Source: Pseudomonadota bacterium
Lineage (GTDB): Bacteria > Pseudomonadota > Alphaproteobacteria > Rhizobiales > Rhizobiaceae
DNA length: 20,879 nt
NCBI GenBank assembly: GCA_023390055.1
Contig: JAEWDP010000147.1
Coordinates: forward strand, 1-20,879
Direction: 5' to 3'
Shown here: one piece after another, positions 7,286 through 15,067 of the stretch
Layout: the number at the start of each line of letters is the position of its first letter
Numbering within the stretch: the first letter of the stretch is position 1
The notes under the pieces: model-generated
The model's database searches: none
Told to the model about the DNA's origin: nothing
What the model saw: the letters and a program-made list of their open reading frames with translations, nothing else
Translations under genes and position numbers: made by a program

Positions 7286-9739
7286 ATGGCCATCGCACAA
7301 ATAGATCTGTCCGGAGCATGGCAGCTGTCGCAGATAAACGGCAGACATCGTGCTCCAATGTCCCTGCCTGGTGACGTCCATACGGCCCTCAAGCTGGCCG
7401 GCATCATTGCCGACCCCTATGTCGGACGCAATGAGGACCAGCTGCGCTTCGTGGCCGAAAGCGAATGGCTGCTGGAGCGCAATTTCGTTATCGATGATCC
7501 CGATGGCAGCTGGTATCTCGATATCACATACCTTGATACGGTCGCGATCGTCTTCATCAATGATATCCCTGTCCTGTCTGCCGACAACTGCTTTCAGCGC
7601 TACCGTCCGGATGTGTCGGCAGCCCTGCAGGCAGGCGAGAACACGATCCGGATCCATTTTCATTCCAGTATCGCGGCTGCCGCGGAAAGGCAGGCACAGC
7701 AGCCTTTCCATGTTCCCTATTCGACGGACAATTCCCCGATTGCCAATGGCAACATGCTGCGAAAGCCGCAATGCCATTTCGGCTGGGACTGGAATATCGC
7801 GCTTGCGCCACTTGGCCTTTATGGCGATATCGTTTTGAAGCGTCTTGAAACGGCTCGTATCGAGCACATTGTCACCGAGCAGCGACACGGCGATGGCAGC
7901 GTTGAACTGCATGTCGCCGTCACCTTGTTTGCGCACGAGCCTGCAATCCTTGCCCTGCATCTTGGGCTGGATGGTGAGCGGGTGAGGCTCGATTGCGGCA
8001 TCAATGAAGGTGAAACGATCGTTCATCACGTCTTCGAAATAGATGATCCGAAGCTGTGGTGGCCGAACGGAAGCGGTGATCAGTATCTCTACGACCTGAC
8101 GGTCGAGATCAAAGGTGAAACGCTAACCCGCCAGATCGGATTAAGGTCGGTTGAACTGCGCACCGACAAGGATGAGGCCGGCAGCAGATTTGCGATGCGA
8201 GTCAACGGACGCGATATCTTCTGTCGAGGAGCCAACTGGATCCCCGCGGATGCACTTTTTTCACTGTCCAGTCAGGAAAAGACAGAGGCGCTCCTGCGCT
8301 CGGCAACAAGCGCCAACATGAACATGATCCGTGTGTGGGGTGGTGGCTTTTACGAACCTGACTGGTTTTACGAACTTTGCGACAGGCTCGGCCTGATGGT
8401 CTGGCAGGACTTCCAGTTTGCCTGCAATCTCTATCCATCGACATCCGAGTTTCTCGGTCATGTTGCCGATGAAGTCGACTACCAGGTGCGCAGACTGATC
8501 TCGCACCCATCGATCGTGCTCTGGTGTGGTGACAATGAGTTGATAGGGGCGCTCAACTGGTTCGATGTCTCAAGGCGAGACCGTGATCGCTATCTGGTTT
8601 CCTATGACCGGCTCAATCGGACAATCGAGCAGGCTTTGAAGAAGGCCGCGCCGCAGGCCGTATGGTGGCCCTCCAGTCCTTCTTCCGGTCCACTCGATTA
8701 CGGCGATGCCTGGCATGCCGATGGGTCGGGTGACATGCATTTCTGGTCGGTCTGGCACGAAAACAGACCGTTCGAAAGCTATCGCAGTGTCCGGCCACGC
8801 TTCTGTTCCGAATTCGGTTTCCAGTCCTATGCGTCACTTCCCGTCATTGCCGGTTATGCCGAACCGAAGGATTTGAATGTCTCCTCGCCGGTCATGGAAC
8901 ATCACCAGAAGAACGCCGGTGGCAATGAGCGGATCGCAGCGACATTGTTCCGCAATTTTCGCTTTCCCACGGATTTCGCGCAATTTGTGTATCTGAGCCA
9001 GGTCCAGCAGGCGATGGCTATCCGCACAGCCGTTGATTACTGGCGATCCCTCAAACCCCATTGCATGGGTACCCTCTACTGGCAACTCAACGACACCTGG
9101 CCGGTCACGTCGTGGTCGAGCCTCAATTACGGCGGCAGCTGGAAGCTGCTTCATTACGCTGCCCGACGTTTCTTCCAGCCGGTCACAATTGCTGCGATAC
9201 CGAGCGACGACGGCAAGAAGATCAGCATGTCTGTGGTCAACGACACAAATGACGATGTAACGGTCAGCCTTGTCCTGACGCTGGTTTCACTTGATGGACG
9301 ACGCCACCCGTTCAGGTCACTGGAGGCTGTGTGCACACCTGACGAAGCGGTCACGGCAACGACGCTCAATGCAGATGATATTCCAGATGGCTGCCTGTTG
9401 TGGTGGCGGTTTACCGCGTCGAACGGGATGGACGGGGAGGGGCACCATGTCCGTTGGCCCTACAAGGCGCTGGAGCTTGAGCCGTCAGGGCTCACATTTG
9501 AGGTGTCTCCTGCTGCCCCCCAGTCTTCGCATGAGGGTTCCTTCGAGATTTCCGTCAGTGCCGGGGGGCTGGCGCTCTTCGTTGTGCTGGAAAGCCAGAC
9601 ACCTGGTCATCTGAGTGACAACAGCTTCGATCTTGCCGCCGGCGAGAGCCGTCGCATCATCTTTACCCCGAGCGCGCCGGTATCAGAACCGCCGAACTTT
9701 CGCATCTACGATCTCTACCAGTGCCAATCGACAGGCTGA
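7286..9739 (+). CDS. Beta-mannosidase, glycoside hydrolase family 2
   Basis: 817 residues. Retaining exo-hydrolase releasing mannose from the non-reducing end of beta-mannosides. Domain order is that of GH2 mannosidases: N-terminal jelly-roll/sugar-binding domain (about 5-190, with HFGWDWN at 164-170), an immunoglobulin-like domain (190-295), a TIM barrel (300-620) and C-terminal beta domains. The acid/base is Glu418 in CGDNELIG, the nucleophile Glu509 in RFCSEFGFQS, and WGGGFYEPDWFYELCD precedes them as in known beta-mannosidases. No signal peptide is seen, so it acts in the cytoplasm on imported saccharides. The frame is open upstream to 7139 inside the ATPase gene, but ATG 7286, 8 bases after the ATPase stop, gives the family-typical start. 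The ribosome binding site is weak, suggesting coupling. Confidence 0.94.
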   Translation: MAIAQIDLSGAWQLSQINGRHRAPMSLPGDVHTALKLAGIIADPYVGRNEDQLRFVAESEWLLERNFVIDDPDGSWYLDITYLDTVAIVFINDIPVLSADNCFQRYRPDVSAALQAGENTIRIHFHSSIAAAAERQAQQPFHVPYSTDNSPIANGNMLRKPQCHFGWDWNIALAPLGLYGDIVLKRLETARIEHIVTEQRHGDGSVELHVAVTLFAHEPAILALHLGLDGERVRLDCGINEGETIVHHVFEIDDPKLWWPNGSGDQYLYDLTVEIKGETLTRQIGLRSVELRTDKDEAGSRFAMRVNGRDIFCRGANWIPADALFSLSSQEKTEALLRSATSANMNMIRVWGGGFYEPDWFYELCDRLGLMVWQDFQFACNLYPSTSEFLGHVADEVDYQVRRLISHPSIVLWCGDNELIGALNWFDVSRRDRDRYLVSYDRLNRTIEQALKKAAPQAVWWPSSPSSGPLDYGDAWHADGSGDMHFWSVWHENRPFESYRSVRPRFCSEFGFQSYASLPVIAGYAEPKDLNVSSPVMEHHQKNAGGNERIAATLFRNFRFPTDFAQFVYLSQVQQAMAIRTAVDYWRSLKPHCMGTLYWQLNDTWPVTSWSSLNYGGSWKLLHYAARRFFQPVTIAAIPSDDGKKISMSVVNDTNDDVTVSLVLTLVSLDGRRHPFRSLEAVCTPDEAVTATTLNADDIPDGCLLWWRFTASNGMDGEGHHVRWPYKALELEPSGLTFEVSPAAPQSSHEGSFEISVSAGGLALFVVLESQTPGHLSDNSFDLAAGESRRIIFTPSAPVSEPPNFRIYDLYQCQSTG

Positions 9740-9777
9740 CTTTTCTCGATCAACGGGCCTGGGCCCCGGAGGATGAC

Positions 9778-10539
9778 ATGACGAAACTTGGTTTTCAGCT
9801 TTACAGTGCTCGCAACTTTACACCTTTGAGCAACACTCTGCAGGCCCTCGCAAAGGCCGGTTATGCTGAAGTCGAGGGCTATGGAGCGCTCTATAGTGAA
9901 CTCGACGCGCATGCGCTCAAAACCATGAAAGACGAGCTCGATGATAACGGTCTGAGCATGTCGACCGGTCACTTCGGGCTCGACCTTCTGGAGAACGAAC
10001 CGGCGCGGGCGATGCTGATTGCCAGGACGCTCGGGATCGAGGCAATCTATTGCCCTTATCTGATGCCGGACCAGCGTCCGACAGATGGCGCAGGCTGGTT
10101 TGCCTTTGGAAAACGCCTGTCGGAAGCGGGCAGGCGTTTTCGTGATGCCGGCTATGCCTTTGGGTGGCACAACCATGATTTCGAGTTCAAACCGCTTGCA
10201 GACGGCTCCATCCCGCTCGATCATATTCTTGCAGGTGGGCCGGATCTTGACTGGGAGGCCGATATTGCCTGGATCATCCGTGGTGGCGATGATCCCTTCA
10301 CCTGGATCGAACGCTATGGTGAGCGTATAGGTGCAGTGCATGTCAAGGACATCGCGGCAGCCGGCAAGAATGCGGATGAAGATGGCTGGGCCGATGTTGG
10401 CCATGGCACCGTCGACTGGAAGAGGTTGATGGCGGCGTTGAGAAACACCCGCGCCAAATATTTCATCATAGAGCATGACAACCCAAGCGACGTGGGTCGG
10501 CTGATCAGGCGATCCATTGCAGCCTTCAACACCTATTAA
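9778..10539 (+). CDS. Sugar phosphate isomerase/epimerase-like TIM-barrel protein
   Basis: 253 residues of the xylose-isomerase-like / AP-endonuclease-2 fold. Likely divalent-metal ligands are visible in order: Glu33 in EVEGYG, His131/His133 in WHNHDFEF, Asp162 in WEADIAW, His188 in AVHVKD, and Glu232 near the C-terminus in IIEHDN. The GHGTVDW motif (208-214) is characteristic of this group. ATG 9778 is preferred over the upstream GTG at 9721, because GGAGG (9768-9772) sits five bases before it. Members isomerise or epimerise sugars, inositol derivatives or keto-sugars, and they often sit beside Gfo/Idh/MocA oxidoreductases, as here. The exact reaction cannot be read from the sequence. Confidence 0.85.
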   Translation: MTKLGFQLYSARNFTPLSNTLQALAKAGYAEVEGYGALYSELDAHALKTMKDELDDNGLSMSTGHFGLDLLENEPARAMLIARTLGIEAIYCPYLMPDQRPTDGAGWFAFGKRLSEAGRRFRDAGYAFGWHNHDFEFKPLADGSIPLDHILAGGPDLDWEADIAWIIRGGDDPFTWIERYGERIGAVHVKDIAAAGKNADEDGWADVGHGTVDWKRLMAALRNTRAKYFIIEHDNPSDVGRLIRRSIAAFNTY

Positions 10540-10563
10540 ACCAATATCATTTCGGAGCCGGTC

Positions 10564-11697
10564 ATGGCCAAGGAACTCGGTGTCGGCATCATTGGATGCG
10601 GCAATATTTCACTCACTTATCTGGCGCTTGCGCCATTGTTCAAGGGCTTCAAGGTGCTGGCCTGTGCCGATCTCGATCCTAACGCGGCAAAGATGCGGGC
10701 GGATGAATACGCATTGAAGGCACAGTCCGTCGAGGAACTGCTTGGCAATGACGAGATCGACCTGATCGTCAACCTTACAATTCCGGACGCCCACTTTTCC
10801 GTTTCGAAATCGGCTCTTGAGGCGGGCAAGCATGTCTATTCGGAAAAGCCACTTGTCCTTTCGCTCCAGCAGGGCGAGGCATTGCAGAAGATTGCCGGCC
10901 AGTGCGGCGTGACGGTCGGTTGCGCTCCCGATACATTCCTCGGCGGCGCCCATCAGCATGCACGCGCATATATCGACGATGGTCACATCGGTCGCATCAC
11001 ATCGGGAACCTGCCATGTCATGAGCCCCGGCATGGAGATGTGGCACCCAAATCCAGGCTTCTTCTTTAGGGCCGGCGGCGGCCCTATCCTTGATCTCGGG
11101 CCATATTACATAGCCAACCTCATCAATCTGATTGGCCCGGTGAAGCGTGTCGCCGCATTGGCATCAATGGCCAGTCCGACGCGCCTCGTCACCAGTGAGC
11201 CACTTGCGGGGCAGGTCGTGCCGGTGGAGGTTGCGACAAATGTCCATGCGATCCTTGAATTTGTGAACGGTGCAACAGTGACGCTGACAGCAAGCTGGGA
11301 TGTCTGGTCGCATCGTCATGCCAGCATGGAACTCTACGGGACCGAGGGGTCGCTTTTCGTCCCCGATCCCAACTTCTTTGGCGGCGTTGTTGAAGCTTCC
11401 GGTCGTGACGGAAAGATCGAGGCGCTGCCGGCGTGGAATCATCCATTTTCGAAGGTGAACCAGGAACATGCCAATGGCCAACGCGCCAACTATCGTGCGG
11501 CCGGGCTGGCAGACATGGCGATGGCATTGATCGAAGGCCGCGATCCACGCTGCTCGCTTGATCGCTCGCTGCACGGCATTGATGTGTTGACCTCGATTCT
11601 GAAGTCGGGGGAAGAGGGACGATTTGTCGAACTGACGACCCGTTGCACACAACCCGAGCCGCTTGGTATCGATGAGGCGCTGGCGCTTCTGCGCTGA
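10564..11697 (+). CDS. Gfo/Idh/MocA-family NAD(P)-dependent oxidoreductase
   Basis: 377 residues. The N-terminal Rossmann fold has the dinucleotide motif VGIIGCGNIS (7-16) and the EKP motif at 94-96, whose Lys normally takes part in catalysis. The C-terminal alpha/beta domain carries GGGPILDLGPYY (171-182), in which Asp177 is present but the usual catalytic His position is Tyr181, as in glucose-fructose oxidoreductase-like branches. GGAG lies about six bases before the ATG, and only 24 bases separate it from the isomerase-like gene. Family members oxidise or reduce a sugar or inositol hydroxyl. Within this locus it may form or remove a keto-sugar; that is inference. Confidence 0.9.
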   Translation: MAKELGVGIIGCGNISLTYLALAPLFKGFKVLACADLDPNAAKMRADEYALKAQSVEELLGNDEIDLIVNLTIPDAHFSVSKSALEAGKHVYSEKPLVLSLQQGEALQKIAGQCGVTVGCAPDTFLGGAHQHARAYIDDGHIGRITSGTCHVMSPGMEMWHPNPGFFFRAGGGPILDLGPYYIANLINLIGPVKRVAALASMASPTRLVTSEPLAGQVVPVEVATNVHAILEFVNGATVTLTASWDVWSHRHASMELYGTEGSLFVPDPNFFGGVVEASGRDGKIEALPAWNHPFSKVNQEHANGQRANYRAAGLADMAMALIEGRDPRCSLDRSLHGIDVLTSILKSGEEGRFVELTTRCTQPEPLGIDEALALLR

Positions 11698-11717
11698 TTG
11701 TTTATGAATGACGGTGA

Positions 11718-11735
11718 GGGTGCCGTTCGGCGCCC
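11718..11735 (+). other. Intercistronic hairpin between the Gfo/Idh/MocA and aldo/keto reductase genes
   Basis: GGGTGCC and GGCGCCC pair over seven positions with one G-T wobble around the tetraloop GTTC. The stem lies 20 bases after the oxidoreductase stop and 29 bases before the next start. No T-run follows, so it is more likely an mRNA-processing or stability element than a full stop. It could mark partial separation of expression. Confidence 0.4.
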
Positions 11736-11764
11736 TGGTCGTTTCCCAAAACTAGGAGGATGTC

Positions 11765-12811
11765 ATGGCCTGGCAACCGGCTGATGATCGCTATTCGAGG
11801 ATGAAGTACAACCATTGCGGCCGCTCTGGCCTCAAGCTGCCGGCACTGTCGCTTGGCCTCTGGCACAATTTTGGGCACGATACGGCGCATGAACGCAAGC
11901 TGGCCATCTGCCGCAAGGCCTTTGATCTCGGTATTACGCATTTCGATCTCGCCAACAACTACGGCCCGCCGCCCGGCAGTGCCGAAAGCGCTTTCGGCGA
12001 GATCCTGCGCACGGACTTTTCAGGTTATCGCGATGAACTGATCATTTCGTCCAAGGCCGGCTACAACATGTGGCCGGGACCCTATGGGGAGTGGGGAAGT
12101 CGCAAATACCTGATTTCTTCCTGCGACCAGAGCTTGAAACGTCTTGGTCTCGACTATGTCGACATCTTCTATTCGCACCGGTTTGATCCAGACACGCCGC
12201 TTGAGGAAACCTGTGGCGCGCTTGACCATATCGTGCGCTCTGGAAGGGCACTCTATATCGGGATTTCCTCTTATAACTCAAAGCGCACACGCGAAGCAGC
12301 GGCGATCTTGAAGGATCTCGGCACGCCGGTCCTCATCCATCAGCCAAGCTATTCGATGATCAATCGCTGGATCGAGGAAGATGGTCTTCTCGATACGCTC
12401 GAAGATCTTGGTATCGGTTCAATCGTCTTTTCACCGCTCGCGCAAGGCATGTTGACATCGAAATATCTGGCCGGTGTGCCGCAAGGCAGTCGCGCGTCGC
12501 AGGGCAAGTCGTTGCGGTCGGAATTCCTGAGTGACGAGAATATCAAAAATCTCAAGGCCCTCAACGAGATTGCACAAGGCCGTGGCCAGTCTCTTGCGCA
12601 AATGGCAATCGCCTGGGTATTGCGTGGCGGACGCGTCACCACTGCCCTGATAGGTGCCAGCCGGCCGGAACAGGTTGAAGATTGCGTCAAGGCGCTCGAG
12701 AAGCCGGATTTTGACCCGCAGGAACTGGTCGAGATCGACAGGTATGCCAGCGAAGGCAATATCAATCTGTGGGCAGCGTCAGCGGAACGTCAAGGACCAC
12801 AACGCAAGTGA
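11765..12811 (+). CDS. Aldo/keto reductase, YghZ (L-glyceraldehyde 3-phosphate reductase)-like
   Basis: 348 residues, a TIM-barrel NADPH-dependent carbonyl reductase. The catalytic tetrad is visible as Asp61 (in DLANNYG), Tyr66, Lys97 (in ISSKAGY) and His138 (in YSHRFD). The loop with NMWPGPYGEWGSRKYL resembles the YghZ/Gpr and Kv-beta-like branch (AKR14-type). The C-terminal IGASRPEQVEDCVKAL is the cofactor phosphate-binding region of the superfamily. AGGAGG (11754-11759) sits five bases before the ATG. It follows the Gfo/Idh/MocA gene after a hairpin-bearing 67-base spacer. It may reduce an aldehyde or keto-sugar formed in the pathway; the true substrate is unknown. Confidence 0.9.
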   Translation: MAWQPADDRYSRMKYNHCGRSGLKLPALSLGLWHNFGHDTAHERKLAICRKAFDLGITHFDLANNYGPPPGSAESAFGEILRTDFSGYRDELIISSKAGYNMWPGPYGEWGSRKYLISSCDQSLKRLGLDYVDIFYSHRFDPDTPLEETCGALDHIVRSGRALYIGISSYNSKRTREAAAILKDLGTPVLIHQPSYSMINRWIEEDGLLDTLEDLGIGSIVFSPLAQGMLTSKYLAGVPQGSRASQGKSLRSEFLSDENIKNLKALNEIAQGRGQSLAQMAIAWVLRGGRVTTALIGASRPEQVEDCVKALEKPDFDPQELVEIDRYASEGNINLWAASAERQGPQRK

Positions 12812-12867
12812 TGATTTGAAATCGCAAGCATGAAACTGGCTTCCTCCCCGCAATCGGGGTGGGAGCG

Positions 12868-12895
12868 TTGCCTGCCTAACTGATCGGGCAGGCAA
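12868..12895 (+). other. Perfect 9-bp stem-loop before the GH43 gene
   Basis: TTGCCTGCC (12868-12876) and GGCAGGCAA (12887-12895) pair perfectly around a 10-base loop. The stem begins 57 bases after the aldo/keto reductase stop and ends 18 bases before the GH43 start, just ahead of its GGAGG. A smaller CCCCG-CAAT-CGGGG hairpin precedes it at 12846-12859. No T-run follows. Being so close to the ribosome binding site, it could tune translation or stabilise the downstream message, or attenuate readthrough. Confidence 0.5.
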
Positions 12896-12913
12896 TGGTT
12901 TGGGAGGAAAGTC

Positions 12914-14539
12914 ATGATCCGCAACCCGATCCTGCCGGGGTTCAATCCTGACCCGTCGATCTGCCGGGTCGGCGAGGATTATTACATCGCCACGTCGACC
13001 TTCGAATGGTATCCCGGCGTTCAGATCCACCACTCCCGTGATCTGGCGAACTGGACGCTGGTACGTCGTCCGCTGGAGCGCAAAAGTCAGCTTGACATGC
13101 GTGGCAATCCTGACAGTTGCGGTATCTGGGCACCTTGTCTGTCTTATGCAGACGGAATGTTCTGGCTCGTATACACAGACGTGAAACGCTATGACGGCAA
13201 CTTCAAGGATGCCCATAACTACATCGTGACTTCGAAGACGATCGAAGGCAGCTGGTCAGACCCCGTTTACGTGAATTCATCAGGGTTTGATCCTTCCCTT
13301 TTTCATGACGATGACGGCCGCAAGTGGTTCCTCAACATGCAATGGAACCATCGGAGTGAAAGCTATGGTGGAGCGCCGAAACATCCTGCATTTGATGGAA
13401 TTCTCTGTCAGGAATGGGATCCGGTGTCGCAATCGCTGACCGGACCTTTAAGGAATATCTTTGCCGGGAGCCCGCTCGGACTGGTCGAGGGACCACATCT
13501 GTTCAAACGTAATGGCTGGTACTTTCTGACCACGGCGGAGGGCGGCACGGGATACAACCACGCCGTGACAATGGCACGATCGCGTTCCATCACCGGACCC
13601 TACGAGCTCCATCCGAACCTGCATCTCATGACCTCAAAGGACAGTCCGGATGCCGTCCTGCAAAGGGCAGGGCACGGACAATATGTCGAGACGCCCGATG
13701 GACAGGCGTATCATACCCATCTGTGCGGGCGGCCATTGCATCCGAAACGCCGCTGCACGCTCGGGCGTGAAACTGCATTGCAGAAATGCCTCTGGGAGAA
13801 TGACTGGCTCTATCTGGCCCAGGGCGGTGTCGTTCCAGATGTCGATGTCGTGGCACCTGACGATGCTCAAACGGCTGAAAGGCCTTCGCGCACCGAGACC
13901 ATATTTCGTCCCGGGTCCTTGCCGATGGAGTTCCAGTGGCTTCGCACGCCTGACCCGGATCGTCTGTTCAGCCTGGACGAACGGCCGGGATACTTACGTC
14001 TTTATGGCCGTGAAAGTATCGGCTCGTGGTTCGAGCAATCCCTGGTCGCGCGCCGACAGGAGGACCATGCTTTTAAGGCGCAGACGGTGATCGACTTTTC
14101 TCCCGACACCTATCAGCAATGCGCCGGGCTGGCCCACTATTACAATCGCCATAAGTTTCATGCAGTGGTCCTCACATTGCATGAAAAGCTTGGTCGTGTC
14201 GTGACGATCTTTTCGTGCCCGGGAGACTTCCCGAATGCACGCATGAGCTTTCCGGTTGCAAGTGGGGTGAGCGTGCCTGATGGCCCCATCCAGCTCGCCA
14301 TGGACGTCAAGGCAAATGACTTGCAGTTCTTCTGGCGCCCGGTGGCGCAGGAAGAATGGCTGGCTATCGGCCCGAAACTTGATGCAGGGGTGGTGTCCGA
14401 TGAAGGCGGGCGTGGTGAGCACGGATCATTTACCGGTGCCTTTGCCGCAATGTTTGCGTTCGACACGTCCGGACGAGGATGTGCAGCTGACTTCCAGACC
14501 TTTGTCTATGCAGCGGCAGACAGTGAGGTGGCACTTTAG
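12914..14539 (+). CDS. xynB: Beta-xylosidase, glycoside hydrolase family 43 (subfamily 11-like)
   Basis: 541 residues. Inverting exo-enzyme that releases xylose (some members also arabinose) from short beta-xylosides. The N-terminal five-bladed propeller starts with NPILPGFNPDPSI, giving base Asp13; the pKa modulator is Asp126 in GFDPSLF and the acid Glu192 in LVEGPHL, spaced as in the Selenomonas-type xylosidases. From about residue 330 a C-terminal concanavalin-like domain follows, whose loop usually closes the active site. Length is typical. No signal peptide is seen, so it is cytoplasmic. GGAGG (12903-12907) is 6 bases before the ATG. As last gene of the run it suggests that the imported saccharide, or a companion one, carries xylose. 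Confidence 0.93.
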   Translation: MIRNPILPGFNPDPSICRVGEDYYIATSTFEWYPGVQIHHSRDLANWTLVRRPLERKSQLDMRGNPDSCGIWAPCLSYADGMFWLVYTDVKRYDGNFKDAHNYIVTSKTIEGSWSDPVYVNSSGFDPSLFHDDDGRKWFLNMQWNHRSESYGGAPKHPAFDGILCQEWDPVSQSLTGPLRNIFAGSPLGLVEGPHLFKRNGWYFLTTAEGGTGYNHAVTMARSRSITGPYELHPNLHLMTSKDSPDAVLQRAGHGQYVETPDGQAYHTHLCGRPLHPKRRCTLGRETALQKCLWENDWLYLAQGGVVPDVDVVAPDDAQTAERPSRTETIFRPGSLPMEFQWLRTPDPDRLFSLDERPGYLRLYGRESIGSWFEQSLVARRQEDHAFKAQTVIDFSPDTYQQCAGLAHYYNRHKFHAVVLTLHEKLGRVVTIFSCPGDFPNARMSFPVASGVSVPDGPIQLAMDVKANDLQFFWRPVAQEEWLAIGPKLDAGVVSDEGGRGEHGSFTGAFAAMFAFDTSGRGCAADFQTFVYAAADSEVAL

Positions 14540-14649
14540 AAGATATGTTTAGGTGACTGTAATTATTAAATTAAGTTAATCTAACATTCATATGCGGTTC
14601 ATCGGACAGGCCTTAGTTGTCACCTTGTGAACAACCCCTGGAGACTGCC

Positions 14650-15018
14650 ATGAAAAAGTTTGTTGCTGTTATGCTTGCCGCTACTGTCCTTGCCGCTCCC
14701 ATGGCACAGGCCCGCGACGATCATCGCGGGGCCGACCGCCGCCCGCACATCGAAAATCGGATCAAGGTCGAGAAGAAATCTGTAAAGAAGGCAGATCCGA
14801 GGAAGGATGCGAGAAAATCCGCCATGCGGACGCATCGCTGGGAGAGGGGGCACCGTCTTTCTGCAAAGGAGCGCCGACAGATGCGCGAGGTCCGCAATTA
14901 CAAGCAGTACCGGCTTTCGGCGCCTCCAAAGGGACAGCGTTGGGTCCGCGTCGATAACGACTTCCTGCTTGTCGGCATCACCTCGGGCATCATCGCCAGC
15001 ATTATTGCCGGTCGTTGA
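14650..15018 (+). CDS. Small exported RcnB-family protein
   Basis: 122 residues. A signal peptide with a probable cut after Ala21 (AQA|RDD) sends it to the periplasm. The middle is strongly basic (many Lys/Arg, 22-75). The C-terminal half has the RcnB-family pattern: WERGHRLS, then VRNYKQYRLSAPPKGQRWVRVDNDFLLV, then a hydrophobic ITSGIIASIIAG end. RcnB in E. coli influences nickel/cobalt homeostasis, but most alphaproteobacterial relatives have no assigned role. GGAG lies six bases before the ATG. The 110 bases upstream are very AT-rich around 14558-14590 and should hold its own promoter. It is convergent with znuA, with a strong hairpin between them. Confidence 0.8.
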   Translation: MKKFVAVMLAATVLAAPMAQARDDHRGADRRPHIENRIKVEKKSVKKADPRKDARKSAMRTHRWERGHRLSAKERRQMREVRNYKQYRLSAPPKGQRWVRVDNDFLLVGITSGIIASIIAGR

Positions 15019-15040
15019 AAACTGAAGAACTCATGAGCAC

Positions 15041-15060
15041 GAGGGCGCTGATGCGCCCTC
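15041..15060. terminator. Probable bidirectional terminator between rcnB-like gene and znuA
   Basis: Perfect 8-bp stem GAGGGCGC / GCGCCCTC with loop TGAT, 22 bases after the plus-strand stop and 7 bases after the znuA stop on the other strand. Only a weak T-rich stretch (ATGTTATTC) follows on the plus strand. The wider sequence also has CATGAG and CTCATG arms that could compete with it. Its place between convergent genes supports termination from both sides. Confidence 0.7.
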
Positions 15061-15067
15061 ATGTTAT

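Noticed and set aside
9721..9777. GTG start of the isomerase-like gene at 9721
   Set aside because: It would overlap the mannosidase end and has no matching ribosome binding site; GGAGG serves the ATG at 9778.
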